Part shown: piece after piece, positions 18,212 through 28,637 of the stretch
Numbering within the stretch: position 1 is the stretch's first letter
Layout: the number at the start of each line of letters is the position of its first letter
From: Brenneria alni
GTDB lineage: Bacteria > Pseudomonadota > Gammaproteobacteria > Enterobacterales > Enterobacteriaceae
DNA: 64,000 nt
Direction of reading: 5' to 3'
NCBI RefSeq assembly: GCF_003666245.1
Contig: NZ_MJLZ01000010.1
Coordinates: 29,681 to 93,680, forward strand
The notes under the pieces: generated by a model
Seen by the model: only the letters and a program-made list of their open reading frames with translations
What the model was told of the DNA's origin: nothing
The model's database searches: none
Made by a program: the position numbers and the translations under genes

Positions 18212-20470
18212 ATGTCGATTAAGCGTTATCCACACCTTGCTCACTGGGGCGCGTTTACCGCCGTTGTTGAGGATGGAAAATTGATTCGTTGTGAGCCATT
18301 CGAAGACGATCCTTCACCTTCCGCCATGCTCGATTCTATTGTCCCGCTGGTGTATTCAAAACGGCGCATCCGTCGTCCCTCTGTGCGTCGTTCCTGGCTG
18401 CAAAAGCGTGAAAAAAGCGACGGTTCTCTGCGTGGCAAAGAAGATTTTGTTGAGGTCGACTGGGATGTCGCGCTCGATTTGGTCGCTGAAGAAAACCGCC
18501 GTATCCGCGATCGTTATGGCGCTGACGGGCTATTTGCCGGCTCCTATGGCTGGTCTTCCGCCGGACGTTTTCATCATGCCCGATCGCAGGTACGCCGTTT
18601 TTATTTTTCCGGTGGTGGCGCGGTGGATCAGTTGGGTAACTATAGCTGGGGAGCGGCGCAGTTTTTTCTGCCGTATGTGATCGGCACGTTTCATCCGCTG
18701 ACCGGTAAGGTGACGGAGTGGCGAAGTGTTGCCGAGCATTGTGATATTTTTCTCGCCTTTGGCGGGCTGGCGCTGAAAAATGCCCAGGTGGCATCTGGCG
18801 GCGCGGGGCACCATACGCTGAAACCCGCGCTGGAAAAGTTAGTGGCGAAGGGTATTCCGGTTATTAATATCAGCCCGATGCGTGACGATTGCCCGGCGTT
18901 TGTTAATGCGGAATGGATCCCTATCCGCCCGAATACCGATGTGGCGCTGATGCTGGCGCTGGGGTATGAAATTCAACGTCTGGGCGCGGACGACAAGGCT
19001 TTCCTGCAACGTTACTGTGTCGGTTATGAGCAGTTGACGGATTACCTTACCGGCCGCAGTGACGGCATAGCAAAAACCCCCGCGTGGGCCAGCGGCATCA
19101 CCGGTATTCCGGCTGGACGTATCCAGCGTTTGGCACAACAGCTAATCGGCGTGCGCAGCTTTATTACCTGCGCCTATTCCGTTCAGCGGGCGCACCGGGG
19201 CGAACAGCCTTACTGGATGATGATTGCCCTGTCGTCGATGCTGGGGCAGGTCGGGTTGCCGGGCGGCGGTTTCTCGTTTGGTCATGGCTCCATGAACAGT
19301 GTCGGCAATGAACGTATTGCCACGCCAGCGCCGGCTTCCCCCTCCAGCCCCAATGCCGGGCGGTCGATCCCGGTCGCCCGTATTGCCGATATGTTGCTGA
19401 ATCCCGGCCAACCGTACACCTTTCAAGGGGAAACGCATACCTTTCCTGATATTCATCTGATCCACTGGGCCGGGGGCAATCCTTTTCATCATCACCAGCA
19501 ATTGAACCGGCTGGTGGAAGGGTGGAGCCGACCAGATACGGTGATTGTGCAGGACATTGTCTGGACACCTGCGGCGCAGATGGCGGATATCGTGCTGCCG
19601 GTCACCACCACGCTGGAGCGAAATGATATCGGTGGTTCTTCACGCGATCGTTTTATTTTTGCCATGCATCAGGCGATTGCGCCACAGCATCAGGCACGCC
19701 ATGATTTCGATATTTTCAGCGAACTGGCGGAGCGGTTGGGCTATCAGGATGTCTTCACCCAAAACCGCAGTGAGCGGGAATGGCTGGCAACGCTTTATGA
19801 TGAGTGCCGTACCAGACAGCAGGATGCGGGGCAATTGTGGCCGTCATTTGACGCGTTCTGGCATAAAGGCCATGTTGAGATCCCGATGGATGATAAGCCG
19901 TTTGTGTTCTTTGAAGATTTCCGTCGTGACCCGCAGCAGAATGCGCTGCAAACGCCAAGCGGTAAAATCGAGCTGTTCAGCGCCACCATTGCGGGTTATG
20001 ACTATCCCGATTTTGCGCCGCATCCAGAGTGGCGACCGCCGGTTGAATGGTTGGGCGCGCCAGCGACAGAAACCTGGCCGTTGCACTTTATTTCCATTCA
20101 GCCAGCGGATCGCTTGCATAGTCAACTGGCTACCACGCCGCAAGTCGAGGCCAATAAAACCGCAGGCCGGGAAACGCTGTATATGCATCCGCAGGATGCG
20201 GCGGCGCGGGATATCAGCGATCGTTCACAGGTAGAAGTCAGAAATGCCCGGGGCCGCATCCTGGCTGGCGTTCAGATTACCGACGGCGTTACGCCGGGGG
20301 TGGTGATTATGTCTACCGGCGCCTGGTTTGAACCCGGTTTTGGGCGCAAAGAGTGGCACCCTGTCGAACAATCAGGCAACGCCAACGTGCTGACGCTGGA
20401 TATTGGAACGTCCCCGCTGACGCAAGGCCCGAACGCCATGAGCTGTCTGGTGGAGGTGGTGCGGGTTTAG
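18212..20470 (+). CDS. BisC/DMSO-reductase-family molybdenum oxidoreductase
   Basis: This 752-residue protein belongs to the DMSO reductase family branch of biotin sulfoxide, TMAO and DMSO reductases that bind bis-MGD but lack an iron-sulfur cluster. The N-terminus has HWGAF in place of a Cys cluster. The molybdenum-ligand serine is Ser 111 in AGSYGW. The C-terminal cofactor-binding domain (about 630-750) has SGKIELFS before it and NARGRI within. There is no Tat or Sec signal, so it is probably cytoplasmic, like BisC. It is divergent from the ABC operon and may reduce an imported S- or N-oxide. That link is inference. Confidence 0.85.
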   Translation: MSIKRYPHLAHWGAFTAVVEDGKLIRCEPFEDDPSPSAMLDSIVPLVYSKRRIRRPSVRRSWLQKREKSDGSLRGKEDFVEVDWDVALDLVAEENRRIRDRYGADGLFAGSYGWSSAGRFHHARSQVRRFYFSGGGAVDQLGNYSWGAAQFFLPYVIGTFHPLTGKVTEWRSVAEHCDIFLAFGGLALKNAQVASGGAGHHTLKPALEKLVAKGIPVINISPMRDDCPAFVNAEWIPIRPNTDVALMLALGYEIQRLGADDKAFLQRYCVGYEQLTDYLTGRSDGIAKTPAWASGITGIPAGRIQRLAQQLIGVRSFITCAYSVQRAHRGEQPYWMMIALSSMLGQVGLPGGGFSFGHGSMNSVGNERIATPAPASPSSPNAGRSIPVARIADMLLNPGQPYTFQGETHTFPDIHLIHWAGGNPFHHHQQLNRLVEGWSRPDTVIVQDIVWTPAAQMADIVLPVTTTLERNDIGGSSRDRFIFAMHQAIAPQHQARHDFDIFSELAERLGYQDVFTQNRSEREWLATLYDECRTRQQDAGQLWPSFDAFWHKGHVEIPMDDKPFVFFEDFRRDPQQNALQTPSGKIELFSATIAGYDYPDFAPHPEWRPPVEWLGAPATETWPLHFISIQPADRLHSQLATTPQVEANKTAGRETLYMHPQDAAARDISDRSQVEVRNARGRILAGVQITDGVTPGVVIMSTGAWFEPGFGRKEWHPVEQSGNANVLTLDIGTSPLTQGPNAMSCLVEVVRV

Positions 20471-20518
20471 GGTTATCCTGAGGCGTTTTTATTTTCCTCA
20501 TGTAAAAGGTTGGTGGTA

Positions 20519-21322
20519 ATGAGTACGCAATTGTCCGAAGCCTATCTTCAGCGTTTCGGTGGCACCGCGCGTTTATATGGCCGACAGGCGCTGACGCTGT
20601 TTTCTCAGGCCCATGTCTGTGTGATTGGGATTGGCGGCGTGGGTTCATGGGCCGCAGAAGCGCTGGCCCGGAGCGGCATTGGCGCCATTACCCTGATTGA
20701 TATGGATGATGTGTGCGTCAGCAATACCAACCGGCAGATCCATGCCCTGCGCCAGCATACCGGGCAGGCGAAAACGGAGGTGATGGCGGAACGTATTCTG
20801 GCGATTAATCCTGAATGCAACGTGACCTGTGTGGATGATTTTATCAGTGCTGAGAATGTCGCGGCGTTACTCGATAATAATTTCAGCTATGTCATTGACG
20901 CCATTGATAGTGTGCGCCCAAAAGCCGCGCTGCTGTCTTACTGTCGGCGCTATAAAATTCCGGTAGTGACCACCGGGGGCGCCGGGGGGCAAATTGATCC
21001 GACGCGTATTGCGGTGGCCGACTTGGCAAAAACCATTCAGGATCCGCTGGCGGCCAAACTGCGCGAACGGCTGAAGCATGATTTTCACGTAGTGAAAAAC
21101 AGTAAAGGCAAATTAGGGATTGATTGCGTGTTTTCCAGCGAACCACTGGTCTATCCGCAGCCTGATGGCTCGGTGTGCGCGTCACGCAGCACCGCCGAGG
21201 GCGTAAAGCGTATGGATTGCGCATCCGGTTTTGGCGCCGCAACTATGGTAACGGCAACCTTCGGTTTTGTTGCCGTTTCTCACGTGTTGAAAAAAATGAT
21301 GGCGAAAGCAGCGCGGCAGTAG
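20519..21322 (+). CDS. tcdA: tRNA threonylcarbamoyladenosine dehydratase
   Basis: TcdA (CsdL) is an E1-like ATP-dependent enzyme that cyclises t6A to ct6A at position 37 of ANN-decoding tRNAs. The Rossmann ATP-binding motif is GIGGVGSWAAEALARSGIG, followed by DMDDVCVSNTNRQ. Further family stretches are AIDSVRPKAALLSYC and TTGGAGGQIDPT. I chose the ATG at 20519, after AAGGTTGGTGG, giving 267 residues; an upstream in-frame start lacks family support. The convergent neighbours csdE and csdA form the cysteine desulfurase system that assists TcdA. Confidence 0.96.
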   Translation: MSTQLSEAYLQRFGGTARLYGRQALTLFSQAHVCVIGIGGVGSWAAEALARSGIGAITLIDMDDVCVSNTNRQIHALRQHTGQAKTEVMAERILAINPECNVTCVDDFISAENVAALLDNNFSYVIDAIDSVRPKAALLSYCRRYKIPVVTTGGAGGQIDPTRIAVADLAKTIQDPLAAKLRERLKHDFHVVKNSKGKLGIDCVFSSEPLVYPQPDGSVCASRSTAEGVKRMDCASGFGAATMVTATFGFVAVSHVLKKMMAKAARQ

Positions 21323-21341
21323 GTCGTTGCGCTGGCGGATT

Positions 21342-21794
21342 CTATTGCCGGGAGGCTTGCGCCGCAATGGCCTGTATTCTGGCGGCCAGTGCGGCCAGGC
21401 CGCTGGCGCGAGAGGCGCTGAGTTGTGCGCGCAATCCCAGCGTATCGAACAGCGCCAGCGGGTCGTCCCGCAGCAACTCGTCGGCGGTTTTGCCTTCTGT
21501 TGCGGTTAATAACACCACCAGCAACCCACGCACGATACGTCCATCGCTGTCGCCATAAAAGTGCAGAGTGCCATCATCCTGACGTTGATAACCCAGCCAT
21601 ACCTGATTTTCGCAACCGGGTAGCGCAACCTCTGCGCTTTTTAATGTTTCCGGCAGGGAAGGGAGTTGTTTGGCTAATAAAATAAGTTGCCGGTAGCGCT
21701 CTTCCCATGAACGGCAGGCGTCGAAACGTGTTTTCAGGTCAGCGGCGCTAATCTGCTGGCCGAACGGATGAGTAGTGAGTGCAATATTCGTCAT
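21342..21794 (-). CDS. csdE: Sulfur acceptor protein CsdE
   Basis: CsdE is a SufE-like protein (150 residues) that accepts persulfide sulfur from CsdA and stimulates its activity. The sulfur-accepting cysteine lies in [11 protein letters not shown], followed by the SufE-typical [16 protein letters not shown] segment. The gene starts 13 bp after csdA on the same strand, so the two are one transcription unit. It converges with tcdA, whose product interacts with this pair in E. coli. Confidence 0.95.
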   Translation of the reverse strand: MTNIALTTHPFGQQISAADLKTRFDACRSWEERYRQLILLAKQLPSLPETLKSAEVALPGCENQVWLGYQRQDDGTLHFYGDSDGRIVRGLLVVLLTATEGKTADELLRDDPLALFDTLGLRAQLSASRASGLAALAARIQAIAAQASRQ

Positions 21795-21807
21795 GATATT
21801 CAGTTGG

Positions 21808-23013
21808 TTAATCTGTCAGTAATTCAAGCGCCGCGCCAACGGCTGCAATCAGTAAATCAATATCCTGCTCATTATTAAAAGGCGCAAATGACGCCCGTAA
21901 CGTGCCGTTAATGCCGAGTGCAGCCATCAATGGCTGTGCACAATGGTGCCCGGCCCGCAGCGCAATACCGCTTTCGGCCAGCAGCGTGACCAGGTCGTTG
22001 TGGTGAACACCGGCAAATTCGAAAGACAGCACGCTTGAACCGGAACAACGAAAACTGCGAAATCCGGCAAATTGCGCCAACTGCATTTCCGCCTGGCGGG
22101 CCAGGTTTTGGCTGTATTGCTCCGCTGTCTGCCAGTCCTGTCGTGATAACCAGTCCACTGCGGCAGATAAACCCAGTACGCCCGCGATATGGGGCGTACC
22201 CGCCTCAAACCGATGGGGGATAGCCTGAGGGGTGAACCCGTCAAAGGAGACGTGAGTCATCATTTTGCCGCCCCCCTGCCAGGGCGCCATACTTTCCAGC
22301 AACGCTGTTTTTCCATACAGCACACCGAGACCGGTAGGGGCATACAGTTTGTGTGCGGAGAACGCATAGAAATCGATATCCAGCGCCTGAACATTGGGTG
22401 GGCAATGTACCACGCCCTGAGCGCCATCGACCATCACCACGGCGCCATATTGATGAGCGAGCCGAATGGCTTTTGCCAGATCGGGCATGCCGCCGGTGAC
22501 GTTAGACATGTGCCCCAGTGCCAGCAGACGGGTTTTGGCATTCAGCAACTCGGCAAGCCGCCCAATATCAGGTAAGAAATCGGCGCCGATGGGAAGTTTC
22601 ACCACGCGTGCGCCGGTCTGTTCCGCCACGATCAGCCAGGGGATCAGGTTAGCGTGGTGTTCCGCCTCACTGACCACAATCTCATCACCCGGACGCAGGC
22701 GCGGTCGGGCGTAGCTTTGGGCGACCAGATTGATGGCTTCCGTCGCGCCTTTTGTCCAGATAATGGTGCGGGGATCTTGCGCATGAAGAAGGGCTGCCAC
22801 CTGTTCCCGAGTATGTTCAAAACACTGCGTCAACCGTTGTGCGCTGCGGTGTTGGCTGCGGTGAACCGTGCCGCTTCCCTCGCGGTAAAACTGTTGAACA
22901 GCATCAATGACTGCCTGGGGTGTTAATGCCGTGGCGGCACTGTCAAGGTACACGCCCGACTGCATGAGAGCAGGAAAATGCTGGCGGAAACTTGTGGCGT
23001 TAAACGGTGTCAT
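21808..23013 (-). CDS. csdA: Cysteine desulfurase CsdA
   Basis: CsdA is a PLP-dependent cysteine desulfurase of the SufS group that yields persulfide sulfur and alanine. Visible features are the [10 protein letters not shown] segment, SNVTGG, the cofactor aspartate in VMVDGAQ, the Schiff-base lysine in FSAHKLY and the active cysteine in GHHCAQPL. I chose the ATG at 23013, preceded by AAGAGG at 6 nt, giving 401 residues as in E. coli; the ATG two codons upstream overlaps the Shine-Dalgarno itself. Confidence 0.96.
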   Translation of the reverse strand: MTPFNATSFRQHFPALMQSGVYLDSAATALTPQAVIDAVQQFYREGSGTVHRSQHRSAQRLTQCFEHTREQVAALLHAQDPRTIIWTKGATEAINLVAQSYARPRLRPGDEIVVSEAEHHANLIPWLIVAEQTGARVVKLPIGADFLPDIGRLAELLNAKTRLLALGHMSNVTGGMPDLAKAIRLAHQYGAVVMVDGAQGVVHCPPNVQALDIDFYAFSAHKLYAPTGLGVLYGKTALLESMAPWQGGGKMMTHVSFDGFTPQAIPHRFEAGTPHIAGVLGLSAAVDWLSRQDWQTAEQYSQNLARQAEMQLAQFAGFRSFRCSGSSVLSFEFAGVHHNDLVTLLAESGIALRAGHHCAQPLMAALGINGTLRASFAPFNNEQDIDLLIAAVGAALELLTD

Positions 23014-23195
23014 GCGCATCCTCTTTTGGGCGTCAGATCCTGTCTCATTTTTATGAGTGAAACAAGTTTAGGATGATGCTTAATGCAACTTTCTGGAAAA
23101 ATGAATAAATTTTGCTACGCTTTAATCTGTTAAGGATCAGAGTTTCCTGATGTCTATGGTTAATTAAAAAGCATTTTATTCACTGGGAGTGAACG

Positions 23196-23417
23196 ATGAA
23201 GAATAAAGTCTCTATTTTTGCCGCTATTGTTATGGTGTTTTCTCTGGCAGCCTGCTCCAGTAATTATGTCATACATACAAATGATGGACGAACCATCGTT
23301 GCTGATGGTAAGCCTGAAGTCGATGATGATACAGGAATGATCAGCTATACCGATGCTTACGGTCAGAACCAGCAGATCAATCGTGCTAATGTGAAAGAAA
23401 TGGTTGAAGCGAAGTAA
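23196..23417 (+). CDS. ygdI: YgdI/YgdR-family small lipoprotein
   Basis: This 73-residue protein has a lipoprotein signal with lipobox LAAC and a mature DUF903-type fold (SNYVIHTNDGRTIVADGKP, then a short beta-rich tail with SYTDAYGQNQQI). Its position beside csdA and gcvA equals that of ygdI in E. coli. The function is unknown; it is anchored in an envelope membrane. Confidence 0.9.
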   Translation: MKNKVSIFAAIVMVFSLAACSSNYVIHTNDGRTIVADGKPEVDDDTGMISYTDAYGQNQQINRANVKEMVEAK

Positions 23418-23457
23418 TCACGGTGGTCTGGAACGTCTATTTCCAAACGAGTGAGAT

Positions 23458-23653
23458 AAAAAAGCACCGCTTTCGCGGTGCTAGATAAAATCACTATAGA
23501 CAGACAGGGTAAACGCACAGGAACTGAAAAAGGCAGCCCGGCTACCACGTCTGAAAAGGCAGGCAAATAAATAGCAAACACAACATCATCACAACCACAA
23601 GCCAAAAGCACCTCAGGTCACCCCTCCGCACTTTTCGTTCCGGCCCAGGAAGT
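23458..23653 (-). ncRNA. gcvB: GcvB small regulatory RNA
   Basis: GcvB is an Hfq-dependent sRNA that represses many amino-acid and peptide transport mRNAs. Read on the reverse strand, the 5' end is ACTTCCTGGGCCGGAACGAA. The G/U-rich R1 target-binding region is at 23574-23600. The second conserved region (TACCCTGTCTGTCTATAG) is at 23489-23511. The 3' end is the terminator AGCACCGC-GAAA-GCGGTGCT with a T-run. It is divergent from gcvA, its activator gene, as in E. coli. The estimated length is 196 nt. Confidence 0.95.
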
Positions 23654-23659
23654 CGCGCT

Positions 23660-23688
23660 AATATAGGTATTTGCTGGCATATCCTCAA
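23660..23688 (-). promoter_or_regulatory. Promoter of gcvB
   Basis: TTGAGG (23683-23688) and TATATT (23660-23665) are separated by 17 bp on the reverse strand, and the -10 ends 6 bp before the predicted RNA start. GcvA is the known activator; its binding site was not resolved. Confidence 0.7.
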
Positions 23689-23780
23689 CGGACAAAATAT
23701 AATGTTTCGGATTATAAAAACTAATAGATAGATGAACATGATGTACATGTTATCTATCGTTCATAGAAAGAATTTCATTC

Positions 23781-24704
23781 ATGTCAAAACGCCTACCTCC
23801 GCTCAACTCCTTGCGTGTATTTGATGCGGCAGCCCGCCACCTGAGCTTTACCAAAGCAGCAGACGAATTATTCGTCACGCAGGCGGCGGTCAGTCATCAG
23901 ATTAAGTCACTGGAGGATTTCCTCGGGCTGAAATTGTTTCGTCGACGTAACCGCTCTCTGCTGCTGACAGAAGAGGGGCAAAGTTACTTTCTCGATATTA
24001 AGGAAATCTTTTCTTCACTCAATGAAGCTACCCGTAAATTACAATCCCGCAGTGCCAAAGGTGCGCTAACCGTCAGTTTGCTTCCCAGCTTTGCCATTCA
24101 CTGGCTGGTTCCGCGGCTTTCGAGCTTTAATTCGGAATATCCGGGGATTGATGTGCGCATTCAGGCGGTGGATCGCGACGAAGATCGTCTATCGGACGAT
24201 GTGGACGTCGCCATTTTTTATGGTCGCGGTAACTGGCCGGGGCTGCGGGTGGAAAAACTGTATGCTGAGTATCTATTGCCTGTCTGCTCGCCCGTGTTGT
24301 TAACCGGGAACCACCCTTTGAAAACTCCGGATGACCTGATTGCGCATACGTTGTTGCATGATGCCTCGCGCCGTGACTGGCTGGCTTATACCCGTCAGCT
24401 TGGCGTAGCGATTAACGTACAGCAAGGGCCTATCTTCAGCCACAGTGCAATGGTATTACAGGCGGCAATCCACGGGCAGGGCGTTGCACTGGCAAACAAT
24501 GTCATGGCGCAGACCGAACTGGAAGCCGGAAGACTGGTTTGTCCGTTTAATGATGTTTTGATCAGTAAAAATGCTTTTTATCTGGTATGCCATGACAGTC
24601 AGGCAGAACTAGGTAAAATAGCTGCCTTTCGGCATTGGATTCTGGCGCGGGCGGCCAGTGAGCAAGAAAAATTTCGTGTGCGCTACGATAATATTACGCG
24701 CTGA
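23781..24704 (+). CDS. gcvA: GcvA, LysR-type regulator of glycine cleavage
   Basis: GcvA controls the gcvTHP glycine-cleavage operon and activates the divergent gcvB RNA. It is 307 residues long. The N-terminal winged helix-turn-helix covers about residues 7-66 (LRVFDAAARHLSFTKAADEL, then TQAAVSHQIKSLEDFLG). The LysR substrate domain follows from about residue 93. The gcvB promoter lies in the 130-bp gap upstream. The order ygdI - gcvB - gcvA - ygdD - rlmM matches E. coli. Confidence 0.95.
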   Translation: MSKRLPPLNSLRVFDAAARHLSFTKAADELFVTQAAVSHQIKSLEDFLGLKLFRRRNRSLLLTEEGQSYFLDIKEIFSSLNEATRKLQSRSAKGALTVSLLPSFAIHWLVPRLSSFNSEYPGIDVRIQAVDRDEDRLSDDVDVAIFYGRGNWPGLRVEKLYAEYLLPVCSPVLLTGNHPLKTPDDLIAHTLLHDASRRDWLAYTRQLGVAINVQQGPIFSHSAMVLQAAIHGQGVALANNVMAQTELEAGRLVCPFNDVLISKNAFYLVCHDSQAELGKIAAFRHWILARAASEQEKFRVRYDNITR

Positions 24705-24748
24705 GGTGAGCCTCAGTTTCATACAGAATAATTAAATTGGATATCACG

Positions 24749-25144
24749 ATGAGTAGTCGTTTTATGCTGGTGTTTTCTGCCATCAGCGGTTTTGTTTTTG
24801 TTGCTCTGGGGGCATTGGGTTCCCATATGTTAAGCAAAACGCTGGGGCCGACCGAGCTTTCCTGGTTACGTACCGGACTGGAATATCAGGCCTTTCACAC
24901 GCTGGCTGTCCTGGCGTTGTCTGTCTCCATGCATCAGCGTATTAACCGGTGGTTTTACTGGAGCTGCGTTTTGCTGGCATTGGGTACGGTGTTGTTCAGC
25001 GGTAGTTTGTACTGCCTGGCGCTTTCTCATCTGAAGCTCTGGGTTTATATCACGCCGATTGGCGGGTTCTGTTTTCTGGTTGGGTGGTTGTTGATGTTAG
25101 TGGGCGCATTGCGTCTGAAAAGAAAGGTAGAGCGCCATGAATAA
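24749..25144 (+). CDS. ygdD: YgdD, DUF423 inner-membrane protein
   Basis: This 131-residue integral membrane protein has four predicted transmembrane helices (about 5-25, 45-65, 72-92, 98-120). Family sequence includes [13 protein letters not shown] and [14 protein letters not shown] chose the ATG at 24749; a TTG four codons upstream is possible but unlike the family. The stop codon overlaps the rlmM start by eight bases, so the two genes are coupled. The function is unknown. Confidence 0.93.
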   Translation: MSSRFMLVFSAISGFVFVALGALGSHMLSKTLGPTELSWLRTGLEYQAFHTLAVLALSVSMHQRINRWFYWSCVLLALGTVLFSGSLYCLALSHLKLWVYITPIGGFCFLVGWLLMLVGALRLKRKVERHE

Positions 25145-26237
25145 AGTTATTTTGTACTGTCGTCCTGGGTTTGAAAAAGAGTGTGCGGCGGAAATAACGG
25201 AAAAAGCGGCGCAACATGACGCCTATGGCTTTGTACGAGTAAAGGATAACAGCGGTTACGTGATTTATGAGTGCTACCAGCATGAAGATGCCGATAGACT
25301 GATAAAAGAGTTGCCGTTTCATACGCTGATTTTTGCCCGTCAGATGTTTATCAGCGGTGAACTGTTGCGCGACCTTCCACCGGAAGATCGCATCACCCCC
25401 ATTGTTGGTATGCTGACGGGCGCGATTGAGCGGGCCGGTGAACTGCGGGTAGAAGTCCCTGATACCAATGAAAGCAAAGAACTGATGAAGTTCTGCCGCA
25501 AGTTTACCGTCCCTTTACGTGCTGCTTTGCGTGAAAACAACATCCTGCTGGGCCATGAGAAAGCCGATCGACCCGTACTGCATGTGTTGTTTATTGCCCC
25601 TGGCTGCTGTTACGTAGGCTATTCCTACAGTAACAACAATTCGCCGTTCTATATGGGGATCCCGCGTTTGAAGTTTCCCGCAGATGCGCCCAGCCGTTCA
25701 ACGTTAAAGCTCGAAGAGGCTTTTCACGTGTTCATTCCTGCTGATGAATGGGATGAGCGTCTTGGCAGCGGTATGTATGCCGTTGATCTGGGGGCTTGCC
25801 CCGGCGGTTGGACTTACCAACTGGTTCGGCGCAGCATGATGGTTCACGCTGTGGATAACGGCCCGATGGCGCCCAGCCTGATTGATACCGGGCAGGTTAT
25901 TCATCATCAGGCGGACGGTTTTCGTTTTGAGCCACCGCGTAATAACGTTTATTGGCTGGTGTGCGACATGGTGGAAAAACCAGCGAAAGTAACCAGCCTG
26001 ATCGCGGACTGGCTGGTAAAAGGCTGGTGCCGCGAAGCGATATTTAACCTGAAACTGCCGATGAAAAAGCGTTATGAGGAAGTTTCGCAAAATCTGGCGC
26101 TACTCAATGAGCGGTTGGCGGAAAAAGGTATCAATGCAGAAGTACATGCCAGGCAGTTGTACCACGATCGTGAAGAAGTGACGGTTCATGCTCGTCGTTT
26201 CTGGAGCGCCGTCCCAGGCCGGCGTGATGAGCGGTAA
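25137..26237 (+). CDS. rlmM: 23S rRNA 2'-O-ribose methyltransferase RlmM
   Basis: RlmM methylates the ribose of C2498 in 23S rRNA using SAM. At 366 residues it matches the E. coli length. The N-terminal THUMP domain (about 1-170) contains [14 protein letters not shown]. The Rossmann methyltransferase domain (about 190-355) has [13 protein letters not shown] as the SAM motif, the CDMVEKP motif and [14 protein letters not shown] containing a catalytic-type lysine. It overlaps the end of ygdD and converges with xni. Confidence 0.96.
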   Translation: MNKVILYCRPGFEKECAAEITEKAAQHDAYGFVRVKDNSGYVIYECYQHEDADRLIKELPFHTLIFARQMFISGELLRDLPPEDRITPIVGMLTGAIERAGELRVEVPDTNESKELMKFCRKFTVPLRAALRENNILLGHEKADRPVLHVLFIAPGCCYVGYSYSNNNSPFYMGIPRLKFPADAPSRSTLKLEEAFHVFIPADEWDERLGSGMYAVDLGACPGGWTYQLVRRSMMVHAVDNGPMAPSLIDTGQVIHHQADGFRFEPPRNNVYWLVCDMVEKPAKVTSLIADWLVKGWCREAIFNLKLPMKKRYEEVSQNLALLNERLAEKGINAEVHARQLYHDREEVTVHARRFWSAVPGRRDER

Positions 26238-26258
26238 ACCTATTATGATTTGGGGCTT

Positions 26259-27020
26259 TCAACACGGAGGCGGCAATCTTAACTGTTGCAGATTGCCATT
26301 CAGCGTCAGATCCTTACTGAGCGTTGCCACCCGGCGGCTGACGAATGCCATTTCCTGTTGTTGCGCCAGCTTGGTACGCCATTTTTCCGGCACATTTTCC
26401 AACTGTTGATAAAGTTCGTCCAGACTGCCGGTTTGTTGCAGCAATTGCACCGCGCTTTTGGGGCCAATACCACTGACGCCCGGAATCTTACTGCTACTGA
26501 TACCCGCCAGTCCCCAGTAGTCGGGAAGCTGCTGCGGTAATACGCCAAATTCCTGCTGTACAAAAGGCAGATCCAGCCAGCGTTTCTGGAAGTAATCTCT
26601 GATTTGGATCATGGGCGCCAGTAGCTGACAGTAGCCTTTGTCGGTTGAGACAATCGTCGCCTGATGCCCGGATACCGCAACTTTGGAGGCAAGGGTAGCG
26701 GCCAGATCGTCAGCTTCGTTACCGGGGGAATGCCAGCTTGCTACCCCCATTGCGGCAAATGCGGCTTTGATTTGCGGCAGTTCCTGTCTGAGGTTTTCCG
26801 GCATCGGAGCGCGCCCGGCTTTGTAGTCAGGTAAAATCTGATGACGCCAACCGGCGTTTCGATCTTCATCATCAAATACCGCGACGGCGTGGCTTGGTTG
26901 GCTGTGTTGCAGCAACTGGCTGAGTGCATTCTGACAGGCTGTGATACAGGGAGAGCCTTGTACCGCATGAATCCGACGTATTAAGTTAAGCGCATCGACA
27001 ATCAGCAAATGTACAGGCAT
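26259..27020 (-). CDS. xni: Xni, flap endonuclease-like protein (ExoIX)
   Basis: Xni is a small FEN-family flap endonuclease (253 residues) related to the 5' nuclease domain of DNA polymerase I. It shows [25 protein letters not shown], the acidic cluster GNEADDLAA and [10 protein letters not shown], and a helix-hairpin-helix [17 protein letters not shown] chose the ATG at 27020, after AGGA, which gives MPVHLLIVD; the frame extends further upstream without family similarity. It converges with rlmM. Confidence 0.95.
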   Translation of the reverse strand: MPVHLLIVDALNLIRRIHAVQGSPCITACQNALSQLLQHSQPSHAVAVFDDEDRNAGWRHQILPDYKAGRAPMPENLRQELPQIKAAFAAMGVASWHSPGNEADDLAATLASKVAVSGHQATIVSTDKGYCQLLAPMIQIRDYFQKRWLDLPFVQQEFGVLPQQLPDYWGLAGISSSKIPGVSGIGPKSAVQLLQQTGSLDELYQQLENVPEKWRTKLAQQQEMAFVSRRVATLSKDLTLNGNLQQLRLPPPC

Positions 27021-27136
27021 AGGCGGGTTCCTGGTGATGTCATCCATGTCGTGCGGGGAACATGTGCTTCCCCGCGTGGTTTTAATCAGATCCGGCGCCA
27101 TCCGGCGGTTTTACACCGGATAGCCGCCTGCCGATG

Positions 27137-28501
27137 TTAAACGCTGATCTCGTAGCAAGGAATGTAGGCGCTACCGGGTAGTTTCATGCGTTGCTGCGCA
27201 ACGAAACCCTGTAGCAGCTTATCCATACTTTTCATCAGCCTCGGGTCGCCGTGGAGCTGATAAGGCCCTTCCTGTTCTATGGCTTGAATACCGACCTCCT
27301 TAACGTTTCCGGCAACAATACCGGAGAATGCGCGGCGCAACGCGGCGGCAAGCTCTTCCGCCGGTTGGTCGAGGTGCAGGTCAAGGTTTGCCATATTCTC
27401 GTGGCTGGGGTTGAACGGCATTTGCAAGTCCGGCGCAATTCGTAACGACCAGTTAAAACTATATGCATCACCAGTATGCCGGCGGCTTTCTTTAACTAAT
27501 GGCATCGCTTTTTTCATCTGACGGGCAACTTCCGCTGCGTCATTAATGATGATGGAATAGTAACGGCGCGCCTGACGCCCCAAAGTTCCGATAATAAACT
27601 CATCCAGCACGCGGAAATAATCGGCGCTTTCTTCCGGACCTGTGAGGATGATCGGCAGCACCTGCTCACTGTTTTCCGGGTTCATCATAATCCCCAGCAG
27701 ATACAGGAATTCTTCTGCTGTCCCGACGCCGCCAGGGAAAATAATAATGCCATGCCCGATACGCACAAAGCCTTCCAGACGTTTTTCGATATCCGGCATG
27801 ATGATCAGTTCATTAACCAGCGGATTAGGCGGCTCTGCTGCAATGATGGACGGCTCCGTCATACCGATAAAACGCCCGTTTTTATAGCGCTGTTGAGCAT
27901 GTCCGACAGCGGCGCCCTTCATCGGCGCTTCCATTGCGCCGGGACCGCAGCCAGTACAGATGTTCAGTTCACGCAAGCCAAGTTGACTGCCCACTTTACG
28001 TGCATAGAGATATTCAATTTCATTGATTGAATGACCGCCCCAGCACACCACCATATTCGGTTCTTCGTCAACATGCAGCGCTCTGGCATTACGTAAGATA
28101 GAGAAGACCAGATCGGTAATGTGCGCCGAGTTTTCCAGATTCAGTTTGTGGTAATGACCCGCGTCGGCAAATTGGCCGTTAACAAACAGGATATCGCGCA
28201 GCACGGCAAACAGGTTGGCCTGAAGCGAACGGATAATATAACCGTCGACAAATGCGTCTTCAGGTGGGTTCACCAGTTCCAGTTTGACGCCACGCTCACG
28301 GCGCAGCACGTTGATATCGAAGTTCTCATAACGGGATAGCAGCTCTTTGCTGCTATCCGTCTGGCTGCCGGAATTTAATACGGCGAGGGAACAGTTACGA
28401 AACAGACGGTAGAGATCACTGCTGGCGGTGCTTTTCAGCATGTCCACTTCCAACTGCGACAACAAATCCATAGACCCTAACGGGCTGATATGTGTAATCA
28501 A
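27137..28501 (-). CDS. ppnN: PpnN, nucleotide 5'-monophosphate nucleosidase
   Basis: PpnN (YgdH) hydrolyses purine and pyrimidine 5'-monophosphates to base and ribose-5-phosphate and is stimulated by (p)ppGpp. At 454 residues it equals the E. coli length. The central LOG-like Rossmann domain has [16 protein letters not shown] and the active-site motif [16 protein letters not shown]. The N-terminus [14 protein letters not shown] fixes the start. Confidence 0.95.
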   Translation of the reverse strand: MITHISPLGSMDLLSQLEVDMLKSTASSDLYRLFRNCSLAVLNSGSQTDSSKELLSRYENFDINVLRRERGVKLELVNPPEDAFVDGYIIRSLQANLFAVLRDILFVNGQFADAGHYHKLNLENSAHITDLVFSILRNARALHVDEEPNMVVCWGGHSINEIEYLYARKVGSQLGLRELNICTGCGPGAMEAPMKGAAVGHAQQRYKNGRFIGMTEPSIIAAEPPNPLVNELIIMPDIEKRLEGFVRIGHGIIIFPGGVGTAEEFLYLLGIMMNPENSEQVLPIILTGPEESADYFRVLDEFIIGTLGRQARRYYSIIINDAAEVARQMKKAMPLVKESRRHTGDAYSFNWSLRIAPDLQMPFNPSHENMANLDLHLDQPAEELAAALRRAFSGIVAGNVKEVGIQAIEQEGPYQLHGDPRLMKSMDKLLQGFVAQQRMKLPGSAYIPCYEISV

Positions 28502-28637
28502 TTTTGCTCCTTTAAATGCAGTAAAATCTGACGATCCTTTTGATCTTATCTTTTTCAGAATCCCACCTTAACGCGCTGCCATCATTTTTTCCAATCATGA
28601 CGGCAGCCAGCAACAGAAGTTGCGTAATACTACGCAT

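Noticed and set aside
23363..23748. Two reverse-strand frames of 68-82 codons
   Set aside because: They overlap ygdI and the GcvB RNA; the RNA features explain the sequence.
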